This document shows, piece by piece, positions 1 to 7,676 of a stretch of 39,111 nucleotides of DNA (positions within the stretch are counted from its first letter, which is position 1; every line of letters starts with the position of its first letter). A program made the position numbers and the translations under genes. The stretch covers positions 1 to 39,111 of the forward strand of contig NZ_QMEA01000073.1 of the NCBI RefSeq assembly GCF_012912105.1, in the 5' to 3' direction. Origin of the DNA: Brasilonema sp. UFV-L1. GTDB taxonomy: Bacteria; Cyanobacteriota; Cyanobacteriia; Cyanobacteriales; Nostocaceae. The notes beneath the pieces were generated by a model. That model was not told where the DNA came from. It searched no databases and was given only the letters and a program-made list of their open reading frames with translations.

Positions 1-99
1 ATCTCATCGCTCCCCTTCGGGTGAGCGAGAGGCTTCTGCTGCTTAAGCTAAAATCGAAATGGAGTCTTGAAGTGGGTAGAGAAATTTAAGGAGTTTGGT

Positions 100-312
100 A
101 TGAGCGATCGCCGGGTTGCAGAAATGACACTTGAGACACTCAAAGAGTTTGTCACTGAGATTGTCGATGAGCAGCTAAAGCGTAGGCAACACTTGAAGCA
201 AAATGAGCGTTCTGTGGAAGAAGCCTTAGCAGCGATGGATCGCATTCGTTGGACACTGCCACCCGATTCACCTACAACGTTGCAACTGCTGCGAGAGGAT
301 CGTGAACATTAA
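100..312 (+). CDS. VapB-like antitoxin of a VapBC pair
   Basis: Small charged protein of 70 residues, directly upstream of a PIN-domain toxin gene. The ATG at 100 is preferred over a TTG at 67 because AAGGAG lies at 88-93 with good spacing. The stop codon overlaps the toxin start by one base (TAATG at 310-314), the translational coupling usual for type II toxin-antitoxin operons. The sequence is rich in Glu, Lys and Arg and predicted helical; the C-terminal part (DRIRWTLPPDSPTTLQLLRED) resembles the flexible tail that antitoxins use to wrap the toxin. I do not see a clear AbrB or ribbon-helix-helix fold, so the assignment rests mainly on context. The gene is intact although its partner toxin is broken, so the antitoxin is probably still made without a functional target. 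Confidence 0.75.
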   Translation: MSDRRVAEMTLETLKEFVTEIVDEQLKRRQHLKQNERSVEEALAAMDRIRWTLPPDSPTTLQLLREDREH

Positions 313-492
313 TGGCAGCTTATGTTGTTGATGCCAGTGTAGTCATTCAATATGCAATCGCTCAAGCCCAAACCGCAGCAGCCAGGTGTTTAGTGGCTCG
401 AATGTATGGAGAAGATACACTGCATATTCCTGAATTTTGTCTGTTGGAATGTACAAATGTCCTTTGGAAACAGGTTCGGTTTCATGGGTTAC
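312..492 (+). pseudogene. VapC PIN-domain toxin, 5' fragment (interrupted by IS element)
   Basis: This is the N-terminal part of a PIN-domain ribonuclease. It shows the first catalytic acidic residue in VVDASVVIQ (Asp7) and the conserved Glu in LLECTNVLW (Glu46). The reading frame runs into the inserted element and stops at 498-500. The missing half lies at 2088-2338. Joining 492 directly to 2088 keeps the frame and gives 143 residues, the usual VapC length. VapC proteins are Mg-dependent endoribonucleases, often cutting tRNA or rRNA. The fragment alone lacks two of the four metal-binding acids and should be inactive. Confidence 0.85.
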
Positions 493-549
493 AGTGTTGA
501 GAGCAGAAAGCCCATCGGCTTCTAGCCGTGGGATGAATGCGTTGCACCT

Positions 550-738
550 TTAGGTGCAGTCAAAATGGTTTCTAATTAATTGCTCAATATATTCACTAGC
601 ACTTATTCCTTTTTCTTTTGCTGTTTGTTTAACTTTCTGCCAACTACTATCAGTCAAAAAAACTTCATGTCCCTTTTTCAACTCTGTATAAAAAACAGGG
701 TTATTTTTTGTTCTTTTTATACCTTTTCCTGTTGGCAT
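550..738 (-). CDS. small element-encoded protein, possible ribbon-helix-helix DNA-binding protein
   Basis: A 62-residue ORF inside the IS element, divergent from tnpB, with about 60 bases between the two starts. It begins MPTGKGIKRTKNN, a basic N-terminus. It then has a stretch VFLTDSSWQKVKQTAKEKG followed by ISASEYIEQLIRNHF, which reads like a beta strand plus two helices, as in CopG/Arc-type ribbon-helix-helix proteins. That fold is an inference from the residue pattern only. Its position suggests it could bind the shared intergenic region and control tnpB. The second TnpB element at 19395-21156 has no equivalent. No strong ribosome-binding site is visible. It may be a real accessory gene of the element or a passenger. 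Confidence 0.5.
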   Translation of the reverse strand: MPTGKGIKRTKNNPVFYTELKKGHEVFLTDSSWQKVKQTAKEKGISASEYIEQLIRNHFDCT

Positions 739-797
739 CTTGAGAATACCTGGCTATACTAAATAAAGTATAAGCAATACAAGGAGGTGAGTCAAGC

Positions 798-1937
798 GTG
801 TTAGTGTTAGAGTACAAGGCTAAAGGCAACAAAGCACAATCCCAAGCAATTGAGGAAGCTATCAAGACTACTCAATTTATCAGAAACAAGTGTCTTAGAT
901 ATTGGATGGATGCTTCAAAAGAAGACAACATTAATAACTCTGCTCTTAGCCGATACTCAACAGTGCTACGCGCTAACTTCCCCTTTGTTGCTGCTTTAAA
1001 CTCAATGGCAGTACAGGCTGCTGCTGAAAGAGCGTGGTTTGCTATTTATCGGTTTTATGATAATTGTAAAAAAGCTAAACCTGGGAAAAAAGGCTACCCA
1101 CGCTTTCAACACGATAACCGTTCTGTTGAGTACAAAACCAGTGGTTGGTCGCTACACCCAACAAAACGTAGAATCACTTTCACGGATAAGAAAGGGATTG
1201 GAGAACTTAAGTTAATGGGCAAGTGGGATATACACATGTATCCTGTTAAATCTATTAAACGAGTTCGCATTGTTCGTCGTGCTGACGGCTTCTACGTTCA
1301 GTTTTGTGTTGATATTGAGTGCAAAGAGGATGTTCAAGCTACGGGTCAAGAAATTGGCTTAGATTTTGGTTTAGAACATTTCTACACCGACTCAAACGGA
1401 TATCACGAACCAAATCCCCGTTTCTTGCGTAAAGCTGAAAAACAAATCAAACACGCTCAACGGAGAATCTACAAAAAACAGAAAGGCAAGAACGGCAGAA
1501 AAAAAGCACGAAACCGATACGCACGTAAACACTTGCAGATAAGTAGGCAACGTACCGAACACGCTAAATTGAAAGCGCGTCACGTTATGCGGTCTAACGA
1601 CTTATGCGTCTATGAAAACTTGCAGGTCAAAAATATGGTGCGTAACCATCATCTAGCAAAAAGTATTAACGACGCTGGATGGAGACAGTTTCGGAGCTAC
1701 TTAGAATACTTTGCTCAGAAGTATGGAAAAATGGCGCTAGCTGTAGAACCGCACTACACATCACAGCAGTGCCCACAATGCGGTGCGATAGTCAAAAAGT
1801 CACTATCAACTAGAACCCATGCCTGTAGGTGTGGTTGTGTCTTGCAACGTGACTACGCTGCTGCAATTAACATACTTCGTAAGGGTAAAGAAAAAATTGC
1901 TACCTCTGGGCAAGGGGGAAGCAAGGTTTCTTCTTAG
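798..1937 (+). CDS. tnpB: TnpB RNA-guided nuclease (IS605/IS1341 family)
   Basis: A 379-residue TnpB, close to the usual family length. Start is GTG at 798 with AAGGAGG at 781-787. The RuvC-like catalytic acids are all present: Asp189 in EIGLDFGLEHF, Glu273 in VYENL and Asp352 in QRDYAAAINIL. A zinc-ribbon is formed by Cys325, Cys328, Cys343 and Cys345. The N-terminal half is the basic helix-turn-helix/OrfB region that contacts RNA. TnpB proteins use an omega-RNA made from the element's right end to cut DNA matching the flank beside a target-adjacent motif, helping the element persist. All catalytic residues are intact, so it is likely active. No tnpA accompanies it. Confidence 0.93.
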   Translation: MLVLEYKAKGNKAQSQAIEEAIKTTQFIRNKCLRYWMDASKEDNINNSALSRYSTVLRANFPFVAALNSMAVQAAAERAWFAIYRFYDNCKKAKPGKKGYPRFQHDNRSVEYKTSGWSLHPTKRRITFTDKKGIGELKLMGKWDIHMYPVKSIKRVRIVRRADGFYVQFCVDIECKEDVQATGQEIGLDFGLEHFYTDSNGYHEPNPRFLRKAEKQIKHAQRRIYKKQKGKNGRKKARNRYARKHLQISRQRTEHAKLKARHVMRSNDLCVYENLQVKNMVRNHHLAKSINDAGWRQFRSYLEYFAQKYGKMALAVEPHYTSQQCPQCGAIVKKSLSTRTHACRCGCVLQRDYAAAINILRKGKEKIATSGQGGSKVSS

Positions 1938-2087
1938 AAGAAACCAAGAAACGCTAGGGGAGTTGAAAGCTCTACTCATGTTGGTGCAAACCTGCATGAG
2001 CAACTTTCGACGTTGAGCCTAGAATCCCACGGCTTTTTGTCCAAATGAGCACGCAGTGCGATATTTGGGCAGCCGTGGGAGTGTCAA
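1938..2087 (+). ncRNA. candidate omega-RNA (reRNA) scaffold of the first TnpB element
   Basis: The noncoding stretch from the tnpB stop to the right end TCAA is where the guide-RNA scaffold lies in characterised TnpB elements. It holds the right-end hairpin (arms CCCACGGCT and AGCCGTGGG) and smaller self-complementary pieces such as CTACTCATG/CATGAGCAAC near 1972-2003. The guide would begin at 2088 with CTCCAATAAATGCAGAGC, the downstream half of vapC. The 5' end of the RNA probably lies within tnpB and cannot be set from sequence. Confidence 0.5.
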
Positions 2088-2338
2088 CTCCAATAAATGC
2101 AGAGCAAATCACTCAGGAATTATTACGCCTACCTTTTCAAGTCGAATCGGTTAGTCATCTTTTACCAGATGCATTAGAGATTGGTTTAACGTATCAGCTT
2201 GCAGTGTATGACTCATTGTACATTGCCCTGGCGCAATACCTGGGGTTGCCATTGATTACGGTTGATGATCGCCAGTCTGTTGCTGCAACAGCAAGTTGTG
2301 TTGTGGTGAAGCCAGTGGATGATTTTTCTACTGAGTAA
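2088..2338 (+). pseudogene. VapC PIN-domain toxin, 3' fragment
   Basis: C-terminal part of the toxin interrupted at 492. It contains the two remaining PIN acids, in VYDSLYIALAQ and in ITVDDRQ. An open frame from an ATG at 2045, inside the element's right end, continues into this fragment, so a short chimeric protein of up to 97 residues could be read. It would lack the N-terminal Asp and Glu and is not expected to be a nuclease. The sequence joins the 5' half seamlessly with no duplicated target, as expected for an IS200/IS605-type insertion, which makes no target-site duplication. Confidence 0.85.
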
Positions 2339-2380
2339 TCCTCCAATTACAATGTCAATGCCCGAAGGGTAGGATGTAAA

Positions 2381-2428
2381 GGTGAACAGTGAACAGTGAT
2401 AACTGATAACTGATAACTGGTAACTGAT
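2381..2428 (+). repeat. short tandem heptamer-type repeat
   Basis: Tandem copies built on GTGAACA and AACTGAT, typical of the short tandemly repeated repetitive sequences common in intergenic DNA of filamentous cyanobacteria. It marks the border between the interrupted vapBC region and the GC-rich toxin-antitoxin pair that follows. Confidence 0.75.
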
Positions 2429-2522
2429 TCGGTCACCTTCTTTGCGCCCATTTCGACTGTTGCGTCCATTTCGCGTGTGTGGTATGGTAAACGAAGAATT
2501 TGTGTCTCGCTAAAGAGCCTCT

Positions 2523-2984
2523 ATGACCCGACACCTTGTCAACCCGCTTGTTCCTACGCCCGAAGCCGCCGTGCTGGCAGAGGAAGCGCTGAATACGCTC
2601 GGGAATTTCCTTGAAAATCCGCCAGAGCATGTCACGCTTTCCCTGGTCGAGCCGGAGCTTGGCGGTGCGACTATCACGATGCCGGGGGCGGTCTTTCGGC
2701 TCCTCGTGGACGTCTTGAAGCATGTAAAGGACGGGCATCCCATCACCATACTCCCGACCCAGGCAGAGCTTACAACGCAACAGGCGGCTGATATACTGGA
2801 TGTGTCTCGTCCTTATCTGGTGAAGCTTCTAGACGAAGGAAAGATTCCGAGCCGTAAAGTTGGCGTGTATCGACGGGTTCTTGCCGCTGATGTGCTTCGC
2901 TACAAGCAGACCAGCGACCGACTCCGGCACGAGGCGCTCGACGAACTTGTCAAAGAAGGACAAGACCTTGAGATGGGATATTGA
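2523..2984 (+). CDS. HTH (excisionase-type) antitoxin of a PIN toxin pair
   Basis: A 153-residue protein. Residues 1-75 form an uncharacterised N-terminal domain. The C-terminal part holds a MerR/excisionase-like helix-turn-helix: ELTTQQAADILDVSRPYLVK followed by LLDEGKIPSRKVGVYRRV and LAADVLRYK. Proteins with this HTH sit upstream of PIN-domain toxins in many bacteria and act as DNA-binding antitoxins that repress their own operon. The toxin gene begins immediately after the stop. The gene is GC-rich (about 60 percent in the first lines read by eye) against roughly 40-45 percent in neighbours, and its codon use is unlike theirs. That fits recent transfer from a higher-GC bacterium. Start is ATG at 2523; the ribosome-binding site is weak. 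Confidence 0.8.
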   Translation: MTRHLVNPLVPTPEAAVLAEEALNTLGNFLENPPEHVTLSLVEPELGGATITMPGAVFRLLVDVLKHVKDGHPITILPTQAELTTQQAADILDVSRPYLVKLLDEGKIPSRKVGVYRRVLAADVLRYKQTSDRLRHEALDELVKEGQDLEMGY

Positions 2985-2989
2985 CTGAG

Positions 2990-3550
2990 ATGTTGGTCGG
3001 CGTAGCTGTCTTAGACGCTTGCGTCCTCTACCCCGCACCGTTACGAGATTTGTTCATGCGTCTTGCGACGACCGGGCTATTTCACGCACGCTGGACTATC
3101 GAGATCCACGAAGAATGGATGCGCTCAGTTCTGGCTACCCGGCAAGATCTCTCTCGGGCACGTCTTGAGCGTACCCGAGAGCTTATGGACGCCCATGTTG
3201 AAGGATGTCTTATCTCAGGGTTCGAGTCGCTGATTCCCACCCTGTCTTTACCAGACCCGGATGACCGGCACGTGCTTGCAGCCGCCATTCACGGCAAGTG
3301 TGATACTATCGTCACCTTCAATCTCAAGGACTTTCCGCCGGAAGTGCTCGCACCGTATGCCGTCGTGGCATCCCATCCCGACGATTTTGTGATGAGATGC
3401 CTTGAGATGAATAGTACTCTAGTGTGTCAAGCCGTACGACAGCAGCACCAAGCCCTTCGATCGCCACCGATGGAACTTGATGCGCTTCTCGATATTTTGT
3501 ATGAGCTCGGCATGATATCGACGGTAGGTCTCTTACGACACATGTTGTGA
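2990..3550 (+). CDS. PIN-domain toxin (type II toxin-antitoxin)
   Basis: PIN-domain protein of about 186 residues. The acidic residues expected for metal binding are seen in AVLDACVLYP, IHEEWMRSV and LPDPDDRHVLAAA, and a conserved late motif is VTFNLKDFP. The C-terminal extension beyond about residue 135 (QAVRQQHQALRSPPMELDALLDIL) is characteristic of the longer PIN_3-like family. The likely function is an endoribonuclease held in check by the HTH protein encoded just upstream. An ATG at 2990 lies five bases after the antitoxin stop; an in-frame TTG at 2981 overlaps it. Like its partner, this gene is markedly GC-rich and probably arrived with it as a unit. It has no internal stops, so the pair may be functional. 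Confidence 0.82.
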   Translation: MLVGVAVLDACVLYPAPLRDLFMRLATTGLFHARWTIEIHEEWMRSVLATRQDLSRARLERTRELMDAHVEGCLISGFESLIPTLSLPDPDDRHVLAAAIHGKCDTIVTFNLKDFPPEVLAPYAVVASHPDDFVMRCLEMNSTLVCQAVRQQHQALRSPPMELDALLDILYELGMISTVGLLRHML

Positions 3551-4299
3551 GGGCGATAGCAACGCTAGCCTTACGAGCGCAAAGCCCACGCACTCGCGTT
3601 CGGCAGATCGCGTGTTCGTCGCTGCCCGGTGAGCCTACGCGGGTTTAAATACAGTATTGCGAAGTTGCAACTCTTCCTTAGGAGCTTGACTAAGTAGCCA
3701 AATACTTTACTAAAGTTATTCATAGTTCATCACAATGAGGAGCTTGCCAGCTTTGTAACTTTCTGATATTTTAGAATCAGTGCCGAAAACCAAGGCCAAA
3801 AACTATCTGGTTTGTAAACCACAGCTGATTCAAAACTAGCAAGCCTGTAAAAAGGTCGAACGGGAGACCACGATTCGTTAAATGTGCTGAAAATAATGGA
3901 TGAACAATAGCTAAAAGCTTCAAAAAAAATACTCAGAGTGAAAAAAAATAGGCTCGGCTAGAGCCGAATTTACGCCTGTGGACAAGAAGGAGCCGACTCC
4001 CTTGGTGGAAGCAGGAAGCAGACCCTCTAAAGTTTTCTTTAGTTGAATGGTGAAGCTTAGATAAGTTTAGCCAAGTTTTGTATAGCAGTTTATCACCCTT
4101 ACAAGCGTTGGTGCGAAGATAAATTTTTGTAAAGTAACATCAAGACGAATTTCTGTAAAAAATGGCAATTTTCCCAGAAAACAAACACTAATTTGACCAA
4201 TAAGGGAGTGAGCCGAGATTATTTTCCCGTCTAGGCAAATATGGTTTACTTAGCACTGGTACACCGTTGTTGGGCAACTGCTGTTTCCTTGGGGGTGCG
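3551..4299. other. noncoding region with end of GC-rich island and a transposon relic
   Basis: The GC-rich sequence continues to about 3645 (near CCTACGCGGG) and then falls abruptly to AT-rich DNA, marking the right edge of the acquired segment. No gene is convincing here. A TnpB C-terminal relic lies at 3962-4030. The remainder up to the adhesin start is AT-rich and should hold that gene's promoter, but no strong -35/-10 pair stands out. Confidence 0.5.
3962..4030 (+). pseudogene. relic of a TnpB C-terminus
   Basis: In one frame this reads YACGQEGADSLGGSRKQTL and then a stop. The frame closely matches the relic at 13465-13540 (ACGLVSADTVRLKQETI). The ACG...AD....KQ pattern resembles the tails of cyanobacterial TnpB proteins. 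No catalytic part of the protein remains. The assignment is by recollection of such tails and by the match between the two relics. Confidence 0.4.
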
Positions 4300-7200
4300 A
4301 TGTCCTTTAGAAATACTCGTTGGTTTTTGGGGATTGCGGTGGGGGGTGCGTTCAGCTTAGCTGCAAATTCTGCTTCTGCCCAAATTACAGAAGATGCCAC
4401 TCTACCAAATAATTCCACTGTCACCATAAATGGCAACACCTTCAACATCGATGGGGGAACGCAAGCCGGACGCAATTTGTTCCACAGCTTCCAACAGTTT
4501 TCTGTACCTACTAACGGTACGGCTTCTTTTAATAATAATGATGTAAATATTCAAAACATCTTCAGTAGGGTAACGGGTGGGTCAGTTTCAAATATTGATG
4601 GAATAATTAAAGCGTTGGGTACAGCTAATCTGTTTTTGATTAATCCAAATGGGATTATATTTGGTCCTAATGCCAGCCTGAATGTTGGTGGTTCGTTCGT
4701 GGGAACGACAGCAAATGCGATTCAATTTGGTAATCAAGGTTTTTTCAGTGCTAGTGAGCCAAATAATCCTGCACTGCTAACGGTAAATCCTTCAGCTTTA
4801 TTTTTCAATCAAATAGCTGCTGCATCAATAAAAAATAACTCAGTTGCACCAGCCGGAAAAGATCCAGAGGGTGTTGACGCTCGTGGTTTACGTGTTCCGG
4901 ATGGTAAAAGTTTGCTACTAGTGGGTGGCAATGTCAACATGGATGGTGGACAACTGAATGCTTATGGTGGGAGAGTTGAGTTGGGAGGATTAGCAGCCTC
5001 TGGAAATGTGGTGCTCAATGTGGATGGCAATAAATTGAGCTTGGACTTTCCTGCTTCTAGTACACGAGCAGATATATTTTTGACTAATGGCGCTGCTGTA
5101 TTTGTAGAAGCTGGTGGTAGAGGAGATATTGCCGTCTACGCCCGGAATTTAGAAGTTAGGGAAGGAAGCGTACTAAGTGCTGGTATTGGGCAAGACTTAG
5201 GTAATGCTGGGGCAAAGGCTGGCGATATTGCGCTTAATGCTACTGGAGATATAAAGATTGATGGGAGTGGTATCCTCAATAATGTTCAACAGCAAGCAAC
5301 AGGCAATGGTGGCAATATCGATATCAATGCTGCTTCCTTCTCACTTACCAATGGCGCTCAACTTCAAGCCTCAACATTTGGACAAGGAAATGCAGGGAAT
5401 GTGACAGTGAATGCTAAAGATGCTGTTTCCCTTGCTGGTAATACTTATATCTTCAGCACGGTGGAAGCAGGGGGTGTAGGTAAAGGTGGCAATATCGATA
5501 TCAAAGCTGCAACCCTGTCATTAAAAGATGGTGCTCAACTGCAAACTCTTACTCGTGGTGCATCTGCTACCCAGCCAGCAGGAAGAGGGGATGCGGGGGA
5601 TGTCAAAGTTAATGTTACTGGCGCTGTTGATATCGCTGGAAGAGGCACATTTCCCAGTAAGATTGTCAGCCAGGTGGAAACGGGAACCCAAGGTAATGGG
5701 GGTAATATTACTATCGATTCTGGCTCATTCTCATTGCGAGATGGCGCTCAAGTTGATGCCTCAACTTATAGACAAGGGAATGCAGGGAATGTGACAGTGA
5801 ATGCAACAGATGCTGTTTCCCTTGCTGGTAATGCTGCCATCTTCAGCACGGTGGAAGCAGGGGGTGTAGGTAAAGGTGGCAATATCGATATCAATGCTGC
5901 TTCCTTGTCACTTACCAATGGCGCTCAACTTCAAGCCTCAACAGTTGGACAAGGGAATGCAGGGAATGTGACAGTGAATGCTAAAGATGCTGTTTCCCTT
6001 GCTGGTGAACAAACTGCCATCTTCAGCAGGGTGGAAGCAGGGGGTGTAGGTAATGGTGGCAATATCGAGATCAATGCTGCTTCCTTCTCACTTACCAATG
6101 GTGCTGGACTTACTGCCTCAACATTTGGACAAGGGAATGCAGGGAATGTGACAGTGAATGCTAAAGATGCTGTTTCCCTTGCTGGTAATACTTATATCTT
6201 CAGCACGGTGGAAGCAGGGGGTGTAGGTAAAGGTGGCAATATCGATATCAAAGCTGCAACCCTGTCATTAAAAGATGGTGCTCAACTGCAAACTCTTACT
6301 CGTGGTGCATCTGATCCCCTGCCTGCAGGAAGGGGGGATGCGGGGAATGTCAAAGTTACAGTTACTGGCGCTGTTGATATTGCTGGGGAGAAAAATGGTT
6401 TTCCCAGTGTGATTGCCAGCCTTGTGCAAACGAGGACAGAAGGTAATGGGGGTAACATTACTATCAATTCTGGTTCATTCTCATTACGAGATGGTGCTGA
6501 ACTTACTGCCTCAACTTATGGACAAGGTGATGCAGGCACAATCAAAATTAATGCTGCGGCTAACGTCACCATTTCTGGCAAGAGTTCTAACTTTAACAGT
6601 GGATTGTACGTTAACTCCCAAAGTCCGACGGGTACTGCTGGAGATATTATCGTCACCTCACCTAGAGTTACCCTAGACAACAGTGGAACACTCAACGCCC
6701 AATCTGCAACAGGTAACGGTGGTAACATCAACTTACAAAGTGATTTACTCCTTCTGCGTCGTGGCGCTCAAATCACTACTACCGCAGGCACGGCACAAGC
6801 TGGAGGTAATGGCGGCAACATTACTATCAACACGCCTAACGGCTTCATCGTCTCGGTTCCAAATAAAAATAGCGACATCACCGCCAATGCCTTCAATGGA
6901 TCTGGTGGTGTAATTCAAATCAAAGCCCTAAGTATTTATAATTTTACTCAGCGTAGCTTGTCAGACTTAGAGAATTTACTAGGAACGAAAGACCCAACTA
7001 AACTAGATACCCAACAGCTAGAAACAAATGATATTACAGCAATTTCTCTGACAAGTCCTGCTTTGAGTGGTCAAGTTAATATTATTACGTCATTTGACCC
7101 TAACCGGGGATTAGTGGAACTACCTGCATATGTATTTGACCCCTCCAACCAAATTGCCCAAGGTTGTGCTGCTTTTGATCAACCAAATGCAAGTGACTTT

Positions 7201-7476
7201 CAAGTGACTGGACGCGGTGGTTTACCTCCCAGTCCTGATGAACCCCTCAGCAGTGATGCAGTCTGGGAAGATACTCGTTTGGGTGCGACGACACCACAGC
7301 GACTAGATTCTAAAACTACGGCAACAAAACCAAAGTCTGAGTCTGATACAGTTGAAATTATACCTGCTACTGGTTGGGTATTCAACGGTAAGGGTGAAGT
7401 GACGCTGGTATCCCAGACACCCAATGGTACTGTTGAAAATTTGGCTGGTTCTTCCCAGTCATGCCGTATTCGTTAA
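4300..7476 (+). CDS. TPS-type filamentous haemagglutinin/adhesin 1
   Basis: Secreted protein of about 1058 residues. The ATG at 4300 gives a signal peptide (MSFRNTRWFLGIAVGGAFSL, cleavage after NSASA) and is preferred to a TTG at 4267. A TPS/haemagglutination-activity domain follows: TFNIDGGTQAGRNLFHSFQQ, then NIFSRVTGGSVSNIDG and LFLINPNGIIFGPNA. The centre is a long repetitive beta-helix with GNGGNI and GNAGNVTVNAKDAVSLAG units. A conserved C-terminal block includes QIAQGCAAF, FQVTGRGGLPPSPDEPLSSD and GWVFNGKGEV, shared with the adhesin at 14008-16731. Such proteins are exported across the outer membrane by a TpsB (FhaC-like) pore and act at the cell surface; no TpsB gene is in the window. 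The C-terminal Cys-rich tail may matter for surface retention. Binding target is unknown. Confidence 0.9.
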   Translation: MSFRNTRWFLGIAVGGAFSLAANSASAQITEDATLPNNSTVTINGNTFNIDGGTQAGRNLFHSFQQFSVPTNGTASFNNNDVNIQNIFSRVTGGSVSNIDGIIKALGTANLFLINPNGIIFGPNASLNVGGSFVGTTANAIQFGNQGFFSASEPNNPALLTVNPSALFFNQIAAASIKNNSVAPAGKDPEGVDARGLRVPDGKSLLLVGGNVNMDGGQLNAYGGRVELGGLAASGNVVLNVDGNKLSLDFPASSTRADIFLTNGAAVFVEAGGRGDIAVYARNLEVREGSVLSAGIGQDLGNAGAKAGDIALNATGDIKIDGSGILNNVQQQATGNGGNIDINAASFSLTNGAQLQASTFGQGNAGNVTVNAKDAVSLAGNTYIFSTVEAGGVGKGGNIDIKAATLSLKDGAQLQTLTRGASATQPAGRGDAGDVKVNVTGAVDIAGRGTFPSKIVSQVETGTQGNGGNITIDSGSFSLRDGAQVDASTYRQGNAGNVTVNATDAVSLAGNAAIFSTVEAGGVGKGGNIDINAASLSLTNGAQLQASTVGQGNAGNVTVNAKDAVSLAGEQTAIFSRVEAGGVGNGGNIEINAASFSLTNGAGLTASTFGQGNAGNVTVNAKDAVSLAGNTYIFSTVEAGGVGKGGNIDIKAATLSLKDGAQLQTLTRGASDPLPAGRGDAGNVKVTVTGAVDIAGEKNGFPSVIASLVQTRTEGNGGNITINSGSFSLRDGAELTASTYGQGDAGTIKINAAANVTISGKSSNFNSGLYVNSQSPTGTAGDIIVTSPRVTLDNSGTLNAQSATGNGGNINLQSDLLLLRRGAQITTTAGTAQAGGNGGNITINTPNGFIVSVPNKNSDITANAFNGSGGVIQIKALSIYNFTQRSLSDLENLLGTKDPTKLDTQQLETNDITAISLTSPALSGQVNIITSFDPNRGLVELPAYVFDPSNQIAQGCAAFDQPNASDFQVTGRGGLPPSPDEPLSSDAVWEDTRLGATTPQRLDSKTTATKPKSESDTVEIIPATGWVFNGKGEVTLVSQTPNGTVENLAGSSQSCRIR
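5411..6313 (+). repeat. near-identical internal repeats in adhesin 1
   Basis: A block of about 154 bases at 5411-5565 reappears almost unchanged at 6160-6313. Shorter parts of it, such as TTCAGCACGGTGGAAGCAGG, also occur near 5850. At protein level this is the repeated module AKDAVSLAGNTYIFSTVEAG followed by GVGKGGNIDIKAATLSLKDG. Identity at synonymous positions points to recent duplication or gene conversion rather than selection on protein alone. Confidence 0.85.
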
Positions 7477-7490
7477 GTAAGTGGGTCAAA

Positions 7491-7662
7491 TTAAATATAA
7501 AACCTCACTCTGCCTCCGGCTTCCCTCTCCTTACGAAGGCTACGGTGTACACATCTCGCTCAAAACCTCACCCTCGCTTTTAGCTTCGCTAAAATCTTTC
7601 CCTCTCCTTACCAAGGAGAGGGATGCCCGACAGGGCAGGGTGAGGTTTTATCTTATATTTAA
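7491..7662. repeat. MITE-like inverted-repeat element and possible bidirectional terminator
   Basis: The outer arms pair: TTAAATATAAAACCTCAC from 7491 on the left, and GTGAGGTTTTAT plus CTTATATTTAA ending at 7662 on the right, with a five-base interruption. An inner pair AAAACCTCACCCT (7562-7574) and AGGGTGAGGTTTT (7637-7649) encloses a tight hairpin CCCTCTCCTT-ACC-AAGGAGAGGG (7600-7622). It lies between two convergent genes and could end transcription from both sides. No coding capacity is seen. Confidence 0.7.
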
Positions 7663-7676
7663 TTACGCTTACCAAC

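Larger units (their letters stand above)
493..2087 (+). mobile_element. IS200/IS605-type element with tnpB only (IS1341-like), inserted in vapC
   Basis: A 1595-base element bounded on the left by flanking TTAC (489-492) and ending on the right in TCAA (2084-2087). This is the cleavage pair known for IS608. Imperfect subterminal hairpins are visible: CCCATCGGCT/AGCCGTGGG near 511-532 on the left, and CCCACGGCT/AGCCGTGGG between about 2026 and 2079 on the right. It carries a divergent small ORF and tnpB but no tnpA, so movement would need a Y1 transposase supplied from elsewhere. There is no target-site duplication. Boundaries are supported by the in-frame restoration of vapC on removal and by the same pattern in the second element at 19395-21156. 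Confidence 0.85.
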
